A stretch of 60,508 bases of DNA, taken from NCBI GenBank assembly GCA_000720805.1, contig JODI01000050.1, positions 1 to 60,508 on the forward strand, in the 5' to 3' direction. Positions 17,288 to 26,572 of this stretch are shown here, one piece after another (positions within the stretch are counted from its first letter, which is position 1; the number at the start of each line of letters is the position of its first letter). The notes under the pieces are model-generated. The model did not search any database. It was not told where the DNA came from and saw only the letters and a program-made list of their open reading frames with translations. The position numbers and the translations under genes were made by a program. Origin of the DNA: Streptomyces violaceoruber. GTDB lineage: Bacteria; Actinomycetota; Actinomycetes; Streptomycetales; Streptomycetaceae.

Positions 17288-19431
17288 TCCCGCCGAAGTA
17301 CGTCCGCCGGACCTTCGGCCTCCTTGATCCGCAGCCGGCGCAGCCGCCGCGGTGCCCACCAGTTCGCGCGCCCCGCCAGCCGCATCGTCACCGGCAGCAG
17401 CACGACCCGGATGAGCGTGGCGTCGACGAGGATCGTCAGGGCCGTGCCGATGCCGAGTTCCTTGAGGAAGACGACGCCTGAGGTGGTGTACGACAGGAAG
17501 GACAGGGCGAGGATCCCGGCCGCGGCGGTGACCAGCGGAGCGCTGCGCCGGATTCCCTCGCCGACCGCTCGCACGGTGTCACCGGTGCGCTCGTGCTCCT
17601 CCTTGATGCGGGCCAGCAGGAACACCTCGTAGTCCATCGACAGCCCGTACGCCACGCAGAACATCAGCACCGGGATGCTCGGCTCGATCGACCCGGTGGG
17701 CGTGAAGCCGAGGAGCCCGGACAGATGCCCGTCCTGGAAGACCCACACCAGGCAGCCGAACATCACCGACAGACTGAGCAGGTTCAGCACGGTCGCCTTC
17801 AACGGCAGCAGCACGCTGTTGGTCATCAGGAAGAGGATCACGTACGTCGCCCCCAGCACGAGCCCGACGGCGAGCGGGAGCCGGTCAAGGAGCGTGGACC
17901 GGAAGTCGGTGGTCTCACCGGGATAGCCGCCCACCAGGACGGTGGCCGGGGCGGGGGTCCCCCGGACGCGTTCGACGAAGGCCGGGACATCGCCGTACAT
18001 GGCCTGCTGCGTGGGTACGACCGCGAGGCGCACCCGTCCGTCGGGTGCCGTCAGCCGGTCCTGGCCGGGCGGCCCGGTGCGCCGGCCGTCGCGGTAGGCG
18101 CCCTCGGGTGCCTCCACCTGGAACACGCCGGGGACACGGGAGAGCCGGGCGGCGTACGCGCGCGTCTCGGCCTTCCTGTCGAGGACGACCTGGACGGTGT
18201 CGGTGGGTTCGGCGGCGAACTCCTGGTGCACGATCTCGGAGGTGGTGCGCGAGGAGGTGCCCTCGGGCAGCGTGCGCTCGTCGGGAAGGCCGAAGCGCAG
18301 GCCGAGCAGGGGCGAGGCGGACAGGAGAAGGACCGTCAGCACTCCGGCGCCGGCCAGGAGCGGGCGGCGCATGGCGGCGAGCGCGGTGCGGTGCCAGAAG
18401 CCGGACGCGGGCGGGTCGGGGCGCTCCACGCGGTGGCCCCAGCGGGCGAGCGCGGCGGGCAGGAACAGCACCGCTCCGGTGACCGCCGTCAGGACGACGA
18501 GAACACCCGCGTAAGCGAACGAGCTCAGGAAGAAGAACGGGAACACCAGCAGCGCGCACAGCGACACCGCGACGGTGACACCGCTGAAGACGACCGTGCG
18601 TCCTGCCGCGACGGTCGCCCCGAGCACGGCTTCTGGCCGGCCGCGTTCCGCGCCACGCTCCTCGCGGTAGCGGTTGATGACGAACAGGCTGTAGTCGATG
18701 CCCAGGCCGAGGCCGAGGACGAGCGCGAGGTTGGCGGCGAACGTCGACACCTGCGTGAACTGGGCGATCGCCCGCAGCCCGGCGAGCGTGCCGACGACGG
18801 AGAACAGCCCGACCGCGACCGTCAGCAGGGCGGCGACGGTCCGCCGGTAGAGAAGGATCAGCAGGAGCAGCACGACCGGCAGCGCGAAGGCCTCCGCGCG
18901 CAGGAAGTCCGCGCGGGCCTCCTCGCCGACCTGCCGTGAGATCTCCTCCTGGCCGCCCACGCGCACGTCGAGGTCGGCGGTGGTGCGGGTCAACCGGGGT
19001 GAGACCGTGGCGAGTTCCTCGCGGGTCTCGGTGGCGGTTCCGTCGATCCGGGCGAGGATCAGGGCGCGTCGGCCGTGCTCGGAGCGCAGGGCCGGACTGT
19101 CGGCGTCCCAGTAGGAGGTGACGTCCGTGACGAGGGGCAACTGCTCGACCTGCGCGGCGAGTTCACGGGCTGCCCGCTCGGTGCGCGCGCTGTCCACGTC
19201 GCCGTCGCGTGCCGTGACGAGGACGGCGAGGTTGGGGTTGCCGGTGCGGAAGCTGTCGCGCAGTGCGTCGGCGGCGCGCACCGATTCCGTGCCGGGGGAA
19301 CTCCAGCGCGCAAGGTCCAGGTCGTTCTGGGCGCCGGCGCCGTAGGCGCCGAGGCCGAGGAAGACAAGCAGGAAGCCGACCAGCACGGCACGGTTGTACC
19401 GCACGGCCAGTCGGCCGAGCCGGGTGAGCAT
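17278..19431 (-). CDS. MMPL/RND-family membrane exporter
   Basis: A 717-residue transporter with the 12-helix MMPL layout: one helix at the N-terminus, a large extracytoplasmic domain, five helices containing LGLGLGIDYSLFVINRYREE, then the same plan repeated with SMDYEVFLLARIKEEHERTGD. Family members export lipids, siderophores or antibiotics using the proton gradient. ATG 19431 has AAAGG upstream; the frame remains open further but runs into the shared intergenic repeats. The gene is divergent from a SARP regulator, so an export role controlled by that SARP is plausible. The substrate is unknown. Confidence 0.9.
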   Translation of the reverse strand: MLTRLGRLAVRYNRAVLVGFLLVFLGLGAYGAGAQNDLDLARWSSPGTESVRAADALRDSFRTGNPNLAVLVTARDGDVDSARTERAARELAAQVEQLPLVTDVTSYWDADSPALRSEHGRRALILARIDGTATETREELATVSPRLTRTTADLDVRVGGQEEISRQVGEEARADFLRAEAFALPVVLLLLILLYRRTVAALLTVAVGLFSVVGTLAGLRAIAQFTQVSTFAANLALVLGLGLGIDYSLFVINRYREERGAERGRPEAVLGATVAAGRTVVFSGVTVAVSLCALLVFPFFFLSSFAYAGVLVVLTAVTGAVLFLPAALARWGHRVERPDPPASGFWHRTALAAMRRPLLAGAGVLTVLLLSASPLLGLRFGLPDERTLPEGTSSRTTSEIVHQEFAAEPTDTVQVVLDRKAETRAYAARLSRVPGVFQVEAPEGAYRDGRRTGPPGQDRLTAPDGRVRLAVVPTQQAMYGDVPAFVERVRGTPAPATVLVGGYPGETTDFRSTLLDRLPLAVGLVLGATYVILFLMTNSVLLPLKATVLNLLSLSVMFGCLVWVFQDGHLSGLLGFTPTGSIEPSIPVLMFCVAYGLSMDYEVFLLARIKEEHERTGDTVRAVGEGIRRSAPLVTAAAGILALSFLSYTTSGVVFLKELGIGTALTILVDATLIRVVLLPVTMRLAGRANWWAPRRLRRLRIKEAEGPADVLRREYV

Positions 19432-19488
19432 GGGGTGGCCTTTCCAACGGGGTTGCGGAGGGTGAGTGCCGGGCCACCTTCGGCCCCG

Positions 19489-19524
19489 CCGCTGGAAGGC
19501 CCGCTGGAAGATCCACTGGAATAC
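19489..19524. promoter_or_regulatory. Three 12-bp direct repeats, candidate SARP binding site
   Basis: CCGCTGGAAGGC, CCGCTGGAAGAT and CCACTGGAATAC follow each other without gaps, so CTGGAA recurs every 12 bp. SARP proteins bind short direct repeats with 11- or 12-bp spacing just upstream of a -10 element. Here TACGCT (19536-19541) lies downstream, six bases before the SARP start. The array lies between the divergent MMPL and SARP genes. Confidence 0.6.
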
Positions 19525-19547
19525 GGGCATCGGGATACGCTCGACGC

Positions 19548-20345
19548 ATGGGTGAGGGGATGTCCGGGGCGGCATCGCACGGTCTGCGCATCGAACTGCT
19601 CGGCTCGCTGCGCGGGTTGCGCGACGGCGTCGAGATCCCGCTCGGCCCGCCGAAGCAACGCGCGGTGCTCGCCGTCCTGCTGCTCCAGGAGGGCGGCCCG
19701 ATCTCGTACGACGGTCTGGTCGAGGCTGTCTGGGGCGGGGCGCCGCCGGTGCATGTGCGCAACCTCGTGCAGAAGTACGTCTCCGGGCTGCGCCGCGCGC
19801 TCGGGGACGGGCCCCAGTTGTCGTGGACCGGCGCCGGATACCGGCTGACCGGCGTGCGGATCGACGACCTGGCGGAGCGGCGGCGGCTGGTGGACGAGGC
19901 GCTCGCTGCCCGGGAGGCCGGCGAGGTGCGGCACGCGGTCGAACTGGCCCGGCGGGCCGAGCAATTGTGGCGCGGCGACTTCGCCGAGGGTCTGCGGGCG
20001 CCGTACCTCACGGCGGAACGGCTGCGCTGGACCGAGAAGCGGCTCACGGTCCTGGAGGCGCGGCTGGAGGGCGAGATCGCGCTGGGCCGGTCCTTCGAGC
20101 ACGTCCACGAACTCGTCCGGCTCGTCGCGGCACACCCGTTGCGCGAACGTCTCGCCGAGCTGCTGATGCTCGCCCTGTGCCGCACCGGCCGCCCGGCGGA
20201 CGCTCTCGCCGTGTACGAGAAGGCACGGCAACGGCTCGCCGAGGCGCTGGGCACGGATCCGGGGCCCGCACTGCGATCCCTGCACACACGGGTCCTACGC
20301 CAGGACCCGGCATTGCTGCCCGCGCCGCCGCTTCCGGTGGCTTAG
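19548..20345 (+). CDS. SARP-family transcriptional activator (OmpR-type HTH plus BTAD)
   Basis: A 265-residue regulator. The N-terminal winged helix (about 12-105) reads LRIELLGSLRGLRDG, PKQRAVLAVLLLQEGGPISYDGLVEAVWG and LVQKYVSGLRRALGDG. The bacterial transcriptional activation domain (about 110-255) ends with MLALCRTGRPADALAVYEKARQRLAEALGTDPGPALRSLH. It has no ATPase or TPR extension, so it is a small SARP such as ActII-ORF4 rather than AfsR. No ribosome site precedes ATG 19548, and TACGCT ends six bases upstream, so the transcript may be leaderless; ATG 19560 is an alternative. It probably controls the divergent MMPL exporter, itself, or a distant cluster. Confidence 0.88.
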   Translation: MGEGMSGAASHGLRIELLGSLRGLRDGVEIPLGPPKQRAVLAVLLLQEGGPISYDGLVEAVWGGAPPVHVRNLVQKYVSGLRRALGDGPQLSWTGAGYRLTGVRIDDLAERRRLVDEALAAREAGEVRHAVELARRAEQLWRGDFAEGLRAPYLTAERLRWTEKRLTVLEARLEGEIALGRSFEHVHELVRLVAAHPLRERLAELLMLALCRTGRPADALAVYEKARQRLAEALGTDPGPALRSLHTRVLRQDPALLPAPPLPVA

Positions 20346-20531
20346 GGGTCCTGTCAGCACGCTGGTCCCCTGGGGGCGAGGGGCATGCGGTGGGTGAGCT
20401 GGAGGAGGGCGCCGTGCCTGTCGTCGCGCGTCTCCCAGCCACTGCGTAGGTGGCGGGGGCCGTGCGGCAACGGGCACGTACGTGTGGTGCGAGCCTGGGG
20501 CTGTCCGAGCGGGAGCCTCGCACAAATCAAT

Positions 20532-20545
20532 GCAAGCATGCTTGC
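20532..20545. promoter_or_regulatory. 14-bp palindrome upstream of the acyl-CoA catabolic operon
   Basis: GCAAGCATGCTTGC is a perfect palindrome 31 bases before the first gene of the operon at 20577. It looks like a TetR-type operator and could be the target of the TetR gene at the operon's end. The rest of 20346-20576 holds no convincing gene. Confidence 0.55.
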
Positions 20546-20576
20546 TTGTTTTCATCCCCGCTGCCATGCTCGCCCC

Positions 20577-21374
20577 ATGGCCGACCCGACCCCCGTGTTC
20601 GACGACCTGCGTGCCGAGAGCGACGAACTCGACCCTCTCGTGGCCGAGTTGGCACCACAGCGGTGGACACTCCCGACCCCCGCGCCCCGCTGGACCATCG
20701 CCCACCAGATCGCGCACCTCGCCTGGACCGACCGGTCCGCGCTGCTGGCGGTCACCGACGAGGGAGCGTTCGCCGCGCTGGTCGAGAAGGCGGTCGCCGC
20801 CCCCGGCTCGTTCGTCGACGAGGGCGCGGAGGAGGGGGCCGTGCTCCCGCCCGCCGAACTGCTCGCCCGGTGGCGCGAGGGTCGTACCGCCCTCGATGCG
20901 GCACTGCGCGCGTCCCCGCCCGGCGCCCGTTTCCCCTGGTACGGCCCGCCGATGTCGGCCGCCTCCATGGCCACCGGTCGTCTGATGGAGACCTGGGCCC
21001 ACGGCCAGGACGTGGCGGACGCGCTGGGTGTCGTCCGCACCCCCACCGACCGTCTCCGGCACGTCGTCCGCATCGGTGTCAAAGCCCGGGACTTCGCCTT
21101 CGGAGTGCACGGGCTGACCCCGCCGGGCGAGGAGTTCCGTGTCGAAGTCGTCGGTCCCGGCGGCGACCTGTGGACGTACGGCCCCGAGGACGCCGCCCAG
21201 CGGGTCACCGGCCCCGCCCTCGACTTCTGCCTCCTGGTCACCCAGCGCGCCCACCGCACCGACCTCGCCGTCCACGCCGACGGCCCCGACGCCGACCGCT
21301 GGCTCGACATCGCCCAGGCCTTCGCGGGACCACCCGGCTCCGGGCGCCCGCACAAAGGAGCGGGAGGCCGGTGA
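20577..21374 (+). CDS. TIGR03084-family metal-binding protein (DinB/MDMPI-like)
   Basis: A 265-residue protein of the TIGR03084 group, related to mycothiol-dependent maleylpyruvate isomerase. The N-terminal four-helix domain carries likely metal ligands in [14 protein letters not shown] and [15 protein letters not shown]. The C-terminal half includes [28 protein letters not shown]. The function is unknown, but members sit with acyl-CoA catabolic genes in actinobacteria. ATG 20577 has no clear ribosome site, so a leaderless or near-leaderless transcript is possible. Its stop overlaps the next GTG (GTGA), which makes it the first gene of a coupled operon. Confidence 0.85.
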   Translation: MADPTPVFDDLRAESDELDPLVAELAPQRWTLPTPAPRWTIAHQIAHLAWTDRSALLAVTDEGAFAALVEKAVAAPGSFVDEGAEEGAVLPPAELLARWREGRTALDAALRASPPGARFPWYGPPMSAASMATGRLMETWAHGQDVADALGVVRTPTDRLRHVVRIGVKARDFAFGVHGLTPPGEEFRVEVVGPGGDLWTYGPEDAAQRVTGPALDFCLLVTQRAHRTDLAVHADGPDADRWLDIAQAFAGPPGSGRPHKGAGGR

Positions 21375-23059
21375 CCCCCCTGCGCATAGGCAACGCGTCC
21401 GGCTTCTACGGCGACCGCTTCGACGCCCTGCGCGAGATGCTCACAGGCGGCGAACTCGACGTCCTCACCGGCGACTACCTCGCCGAGCTGACCATGCTCA
21501 TCCTCGGCCGCGACCGCCTCAAGAACCCCGGCGCCGGATACGCCCGCACCTTCCTGCGGCAGCTGGAGGAGTGCCTGGGACTCGCCCATGAGCGCGGCGT
21601 CCGGATCGTCACCAACGCGGGCGGCCTCAACCCCGCCGGACTCGCCCGCAGGGTACGGGAGTTGGCGGACCGCCTCGGACTTCCCGTCCGGGTCGCGCAC
21701 GTCGAGGGCGACGACCTCACCGCCGCCCACCCCGGCAGTCTCGCCGCCCACGCCTACCTCGGCGGGTTCGGAATCGCGGCCTGTCTGCGGGAGGGCGCGG
21801 ACGTCGTGGTCACCGGCCGGGTCACGGACGCGGCCCTCGTCACCGGGCCCGCCGCAGCCCACTTCGGCTGGCAGCCCGGCGACCGCGACCGGCTCGCGGG
21901 GGCCGTCGTCGCCGGGCACGTCCTGGAGTGCGGGACCCAGGCCACCGGCGGCAACTACGCCTTCTTCACCGACCACGACCCACCACGGACCGCCCGCCCC
22001 GGCTTCCCGCTCGCCGAGATCCACGAGGACGGCACCGCCGTCATCACCAAACACCCCGGCACCGGCGGCTTCGTCGACATCGGCACGGTCACCGCCCAGC
22101 TCCTCTACGAGACCTCCGGCGCCCGGTACGCCGGACCCGACGTCACCGCCCGCCTCGACACCGTACGGCTCGCCCAGGACGGACCCGACCGGGTGCGCGT
22201 CGAGGGCGTACGCGGTGAGGCCCCGCCCCCGACCCTCAAGGTCGGCCTCAACCGCCTCGGCGGCTTCCGCAACGAGGTGACCTTCGTCCTCACCGGCCTC
22301 GACATCGAGGCGAAGGCCGCGCTGGTGCGCGAACAGATGACGGACGCGCTGGCCACGTCACCGCCCGCCGACGTCCGTTGGGACCTCGTCCGCACCGACC
22401 GGCCCGACGCCCCGACCGAGGAGATGGCCAGCGCCCTGCTGCGGCTCGTCGTACGGGACCCGGACCAGGAGGCCGTCGGACGGACGCTGAGCGGGGCCGC
22501 CGTCGAGCTGGCGCTCGCCAGCTACCCCGGCTTTCATGTGCTGGCGCCACCTGGAAAGGGCACGCCCTATGGGGTCTTCGAGGATGTGTACGTCCCCCAT
22601 GGTGCCGTCGACCATGTGGCCGTCCTCCATGACGGACGCCGGATCCCTGTGCCACCGGCCCACGACACCGGCGTACTCGAGGACCTGCCTCAGCCCGTTC
22701 TTCCCGAGCCGCCGCCCCCGACGGGAGCAACCCGCCGCGCCCCCCTCGGCCTCGTCGCCGGAGCCCGCAGCGGGGACAAGGGAGGGAACGCCAACGTCGG
22801 CGTCTGGGTACGGACACACGACGCCTGGCGCTGGCTCGCCCACACCCTCACCCTCGGCCGTTTCCGCGAACTCCTCCCGGAGACCGCCGACCTGACGGTC
22901 ACCCGCCACGTCCTGCCCAACCTCCGCGCCCTGAACTTCGTCGTCGAGGGCATCCTCGGCGAGGGCGTCGCCGCCCGGCACCGATTCGATCCGCAGGCCA
23001 AGGCGCTGGGCGAATGGCTGCGCTCCCGCCACCTGGACATCCCGGAGGCCCTCCTTTGA
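21371..23059 (+). CDS. AtuA-like acyclic terpene utilisation protein (DUF1446)
   Basis: A 562-residue DUF1446 protein. The N-terminus reads [21 protein letters not shown], followed by [36 protein letters not shown] and [13 protein letters not shown], all typical of AtuA. A C-terminal DUF4387-type segment contains [21 protein letters not shown], so this is the fused form. AtuA proteins are required for citronellol/geraniol catabolism in Pseudomonas, but the reaction is not established. GTG 21371 overlaps the previous stop. Its placement directly before the carboxylase subunits suggests it works on a carboxylated or isoprenoid CoA ester. Confidence 0.88.
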   Translation: MTPLRIGNASGFYGDRFDALREMLTGGELDVLTGDYLAELTMLILGRDRLKNPGAGYARTFLRQLEECLGLAHERGVRIVTNAGGLNPAGLARRVRELADRLGLPVRVAHVEGDDLTAAHPGSLAAHAYLGGFGIAACLREGADVVVTGRVTDAALVTGPAAAHFGWQPGDRDRLAGAVVAGHVLECGTQATGGNYAFFTDHDPPRTARPGFPLAEIHEDGTAVITKHPGTGGFVDIGTVTAQLLYETSGARYAGPDVTARLDTVRLAQDGPDRVRVEGVRGEAPPPTLKVGLNRLGGFRNEVTFVLTGLDIEAKAALVREQMTDALATSPPADVRWDLVRTDRPDAPTEEMASALLRLVVRDPDQEAVGRTLSGAAVELALASYPGFHVLAPPGKGTPYGVFEDVYVPHGAVDHVAVLHDGRRIPVPPAHDTGVLEDLPQPVLPEPPPPTGATRRAPLGLVAGARSGDKGGNANVGVWVRTHDAWRWLAHTLTLGRFRELLPETADLTVTRHVLPNLRALNFVVEGILGEGVAARHRFDPQAKALGEWLRSRHLDIPEALL

Positions 23060-24654
23060 CGGTCATCACCTCCACCCTCGACACCTCCGGCGCCGACTAC
23101 CGCGCCCACCGCGAGTCGATGCTCGCCAAGCTGGACGAGCTGGCCACCGAGCACACGAAGGCACTGGCGGGCGGGGGCCCGAAGTACGTCGAACGGCACC
23201 GGAAGCGCGGCAAACTCCTCGCCCGTGAACGCATAGAACTGCTCCTCGACCCCGACACGCCGTTCCTGGAACTGTCCCCGCTGGCGGCCTGGGGGAGCGA
23301 CTACACCGTCGGCGCCTCCTTGGTCACCGGCATCGGGGTCGTCGAGGGCGTGGAGTGTCTGATCACCGCGAACGACCCGACCGTGCGCGGCGGCGCCAGC
23401 AACCCGTGGAGCCTGAAGAAGGCCCTGCGCGCCAACGACATCGCGCTCGCCAACCGGCTGCCCTGCATCAGCCTCGTCGAGTCCGGCGGCGCCGACCTGC
23501 CCTCCCAGAAGGAGATCTTCATCCCCGGCGGCGCGATCTTCCGTGACCTCACCCGGCTCTCCGCCGCCGGCATCCCGACGGTCGCCGTCGTGTTCGGCAA
23601 CTCCACGGCCGGAGGGGCGTACATCCCCGGCATGTCCGACCACGTGATCATGGTCAAGGAACGCGCCAAGGTGTTCCTCGGCGGGCCGCCGCTCGTGAAG
23701 ATGGCCACCGGCGAGGAGAGCGACGACGAGTCGCTGGGCGGCGCGGAGATGCACGCGCGCGTGTCAGGTCTCGCGGACCACTTCGCCGTCGACGAACGGG
23801 ACGCCCTGCGGCAGGCGCGACGCGTGGTCGCCCGCCTCAACCACCGCAAGGCGCACCCCGATCCCGGCCCGGCCGCGCCCCCCAAGTACGACGAGGACGA
23901 GCTGCTCGGCATCGTCCCGGGAGACCTGCGGACCCCCTTCGACCCGCGCGAGGTCATCGCCCGCATCGTCGACGCCTCCGACTTCGACGAGTTCAAGCCG
24001 CTGTACGGGACCAGCCTCGCGACCGGCTGGGCAACCCTGCACGGCTACCCGGTCGGCATCCTCGCCAACGCTCAGGGAGTCCTCTTCAGCGAGGAGTCCC
24101 AGAAGGCCGCCCAGTTCATCCAGCTCGCCAACCAGCGCGACATCCCGCTGGTGTTCCTGCACAACACCACCGGCTACATGGTCGGCAAGGAGTACGAGCA
24201 GGGCGGCATCATCAAACACGGCGCGATGATGATCAACGCGGTGAGCAACAGCCGGGTGCCCCACCTGTCCGTCCTCATGGGCGCGTCCTACGGCGCCGGC
24301 CACTACGGCATGTGCGGCCGCGCCTACGACCCCCGCTTCCTCTTCGCCTGGCCCAGCGCCAAGTCGGCCGTCATGGGCCCGCAGCAGCTCGCGGGCGTGC
24401 TCTCCATCGTGGCCCGGCAGTCGGCCGCCGCGAAGGGACAGCCCTACGACGAGGACGCGGACGCCGCCCTGCGCGCCATGGTCGAGCGGCAGATCGAGTC
24501 CGAGTCGCTGCCCATGTTCCTGTCCGGGCGGCTCTACGACGACGGCGTCATCGACCCGCGCGACACCCGCACGGTCCTCGGCCTGTGCCTGTCCGCCGTC
24601 CACACCGCGCCGTACGAGGGTGCGCGCGGCGGCTTCGGCGTCTTCCGGATGTGA
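23056..24654 (+). CDS. Acyl-CoA carboxylase beta subunit (carboxyltransferase)
   Basis: A 532-residue biotin-dependent carboxyltransferase of the methylcrotonyl/geranyl-CoA type. Family blocks are RGKLLARERIELLLD, VIMVKERAKVFLGGPPLVKMATGE, GILANAQGVLFSEESQKAAQFIQ and LHNTTGYMVGKEYEQGGIIKHGAMMINAV, the last being the acyl-CoA and oxyanion region. With the alpha subunit it carboxylates a 2,3-unsaturated branched acyl-CoA. The best start is TTG 23056, which overlaps the preceding stop and has GGAGG seven bases upstream; the next possibilities lie inside the previous gene or far downstream. I cannot decide between methylcrotonyl-CoA and a longer terpenoid acyl-CoA. Confidence 0.9.
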   Translation: MTVITSTLDTSGADYRAHRESMLAKLDELATEHTKALAGGGPKYVERHRKRGKLLARERIELLLDPDTPFLELSPLAAWGSDYTVGASLVTGIGVVEGVECLITANDPTVRGGASNPWSLKKALRANDIALANRLPCISLVESGGADLPSQKEIFIPGGAIFRDLTRLSAAGIPTVAVVFGNSTAGGAYIPGMSDHVIMVKERAKVFLGGPPLVKMATGEESDDESLGGAEMHARVSGLADHFAVDERDALRQARRVVARLNHRKAHPDPGPAAPPKYDEDELLGIVPGDLRTPFDPREVIARIVDASDFDEFKPLYGTSLATGWATLHGYPVGILANAQGVLFSEESQKAAQFIQLANQRDIPLVFLHNTTGYMVGKEYEQGGIIKHGAMMINAVSNSRVPHLSVLMGASYGAGHYGMCGRAYDPRFLFAWPSAKSAVMGPQQLAGVLSIVARQSAAAKGQPYDEDADAALRAMVERQIESESLPMFLSGRLYDDGVIDPRDTRTVLGLCLSAVHTAPYEGARGGFGVFRM

Positions 24655-24662
24655 GGAACCAC

Positions 24663-26504
24663 GTGATCACGACACTCCTCGTCGCCAACCGGGGCGAGAT
24701 CGCCTGCCGCATCGTCCGCACCTGCCGTGAGCTGGGCATCCGAACGGTCGCCGTGCACTCCGACGCCGACGAGAACGCCCTCCACGCGCGCGTGGCCGAC
24801 GCGGCCGTACGACTGCCAGGCGCGTCGCCCGCCGACACGTATCTGCGCGGCGACCTGATCGTGAAGGCCGCCCTCGCCGCCGGAGCGGACGCGGTGCACC
24901 CGGGCTACGGCTTCCTCTCCGAGAACGCCGACTTCGCCCGCGCCGTCCTCGACGCCGGCCTGCACTGGATCGGCCCGCCCCCGGAGGCCATCGAGGCGAT
25001 GGCGTCCAAGACGCGCGCCAAGAAGCTGCTGGGGATCCCGTCCCTGGAGCGGGTCACCGAGGCCGACCTGCCGGTGCTGGTGAAGGCGGCCGCGGGCGGC
25101 GGGGGGCGTGGCATGCGGGTCGTGCGCCGACTCGACGAGCTGGACGCCGCCCTGGAGGGCGCCCGCGCCGAAGCGGCGAGCGCGTTCGGCGACGGCGAGG
25201 TGTTCGTCGAGCCGTATGTGGAAGGCGGCCGCCACGTCGAGGTGCAGATCCTCGCCGACACCCACGGCACGGTCTGGCCGCTGGGCACCCGGGACTGTTC
25301 CCTCCAACGCCGCCACCAGAAGGTCGTCGAGGAGGCCCCGGCCCCAGGACTCTCCGAGGAACTCACCCAGCAGCTGTACGACACGGCCGTACGCGCCGCC
25401 CGGGCCGTCGACTACACCGGCGCCGGCACCGTCGAGTTCCTGATCGCCGACGGCACGCCCCACTTTCTGGAGATGAACACCCGCCTCCAGGTCGAACACC
25501 CCGTCACGGAAGCCGTCTTCGCCCTCGACCTGGTCGCCCTCCAACTCCGCGTCGCCGAAGGCGCCGAACTGCCGGCGAACCCGCCCCGCCCGTCCGGCCA
25601 CGCCGTCGAAGCCCGCCTCTACGCCGAGGACCCGGCCCACGACTGGACCCCCCAGACCGGCACCCTGCACCACCTGACCGTCCCGGCGGGCGTCCGCCTG
25701 GACACGGGCTACGAGGCCGGCGACACCATCGGCGTCCACTACGACCCCATGCTCGCCAAGCTCATCGCCCACGCCCCCACGCGCGCGGAGGCCATCCGCA
25801 AACTGGCGGGAGCCCTCGAGAGGACGAGCCTCCACGGCCCGGTCACCAACCGTGACCTCCTCCTGCGCTCGCTACGGCACCCGGAGTTCACCGCCGCCCG
25901 CATGAACACCGCCTTCTACGACCGTCACCTCCCCGGCCTCACCGAGCCGGCCCCCGACCCGCACGCCCCCCTGGCCGCCGCCCTCGCCGACACCCACGGC
26001 CGCTCCCGCTTCGGCGGCTGGCGCAACGTTCCCTCCCAGCCCCACAGCAAGCGCTACGCGATGGCAGGCGAGGAGCACGAGGTCCGCTACCGGTGCACGA
26101 GGGCGGGCCTGGAGGCGGACGGGGTCCGCGTCATCCACGCCGACGCGCGTCTCGTCGTACTCGAAGTGGCGGGTGTCCGGCGCAAGTTCGAGGTGGCGCG
26201 GTACGGCGACCAGGTGTACGTGAACGGGGACGCCCTGACCGCCCTGCCCCGCTTCCCGGACCCGACGACCCAACTGGCACCGGGCTCCCTGGTGGCCCCC
26301 ATGCCGGGAACGGTGGTCCGCGTCGCCGAGGGCCTCACGAAGGGAGCCGCCGTTCAGGCAGGAGAGCCGTTGCTCTGGCTGGAGGCGATGAAAATGGAAC
26401 ACAGGATCACGGCACCGGTCACGGGAACGCTGAGTGCCCTGCACGCGACGCCCGGCCAACAGGTATCGGTCGGCTCTCTGCTGGCAGTAGTGCAGCCAAC
26501 CTAG
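24663..26504 (+). CDS. Acyl-CoA carboxylase alpha subunit (biotin carboxylase and BCCP)
   Basis: A 613-residue protein with a biotin carboxylase domain (LLVANRGEIACRIVRTCRELG at the N-terminus, ATP-grasp loop KAAAGGGGRGMRVV, EMNTRLQVEHPVTE and the linked EARLYAEDP region) and a C-terminal biotinyl domain with the lysine in EAMKMEH. It carboxylates its own biotin with ATP and bicarbonate and hands CO2 to the beta subunit. The stretch between SKTRAK and the glycine-rich loop is shorter than in housekeeping AccA-type subunits. GTG 24663 has GAGGAA upstream and follows the beta gene by eight bases. Confidence 0.92.
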   Translation: MITTLLVANRGEIACRIVRTCRELGIRTVAVHSDADENALHARVADAAVRLPGASPADTYLRGDLIVKAALAAGADAVHPGYGFLSENADFARAVLDAGLHWIGPPPEAIEAMASKTRAKKLLGIPSLERVTEADLPVLVKAAAGGGGRGMRVVRRLDELDAALEGARAEAASAFGDGEVFVEPYVEGGRHVEVQILADTHGTVWPLGTRDCSLQRRHQKVVEEAPAPGLSEELTQQLYDTAVRAARAVDYTGAGTVEFLIADGTPHFLEMNTRLQVEHPVTEAVFALDLVALQLRVAEGAELPANPPRPSGHAVEARLYAEDPAHDWTPQTGTLHHLTVPAGVRLDTGYEAGDTIGVHYDPMLAKLIAHAPTRAEAIRKLAGALERTSLHGPVTNRDLLLRSLRHPEFTAARMNTAFYDRHLPGLTEPAPDPHAPLAAALADTHGRSRFGGWRNVPSQPHSKRYAMAGEEHEVRYRCTRAGLEADGVRVIHADARLVVLEVAGVRRKFEVARYGDQVYVNGDALTALPRFPDPTTQLAPGSLVAPMPGTVVRVAEGLTKGAAVQAGEPLLWLEAMKMEHRITAPVTGTLSALHATPGQQVSVGSLLAVVQPT

Positions 26505-26562
26505 GGGCGCGGGGCTGTATGGAACATGCGGCTGAGCCGCGTGAGCGCGACCAGCCACGACG
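26501..26562. repeat. Copy of a dispersed Streptomyces intergenic repeat
   Basis: The segment begins CTAGGGGCGCGGGGCTGTAT, contains the small hairpin GCGGCT-GA-GCCGC and ends GCGCGACCAGCCACGACG. I recognise this pattern from many Streptomyces intergenic regions. It fills the gap between the biotin carboxylase stop and the ribosome site of the acyl-CoA dehydrogenase and may attenuate or stabilise the operon transcript. Confidence 0.55.
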
Positions 26563-26572
26563 AAGGAGCCAC

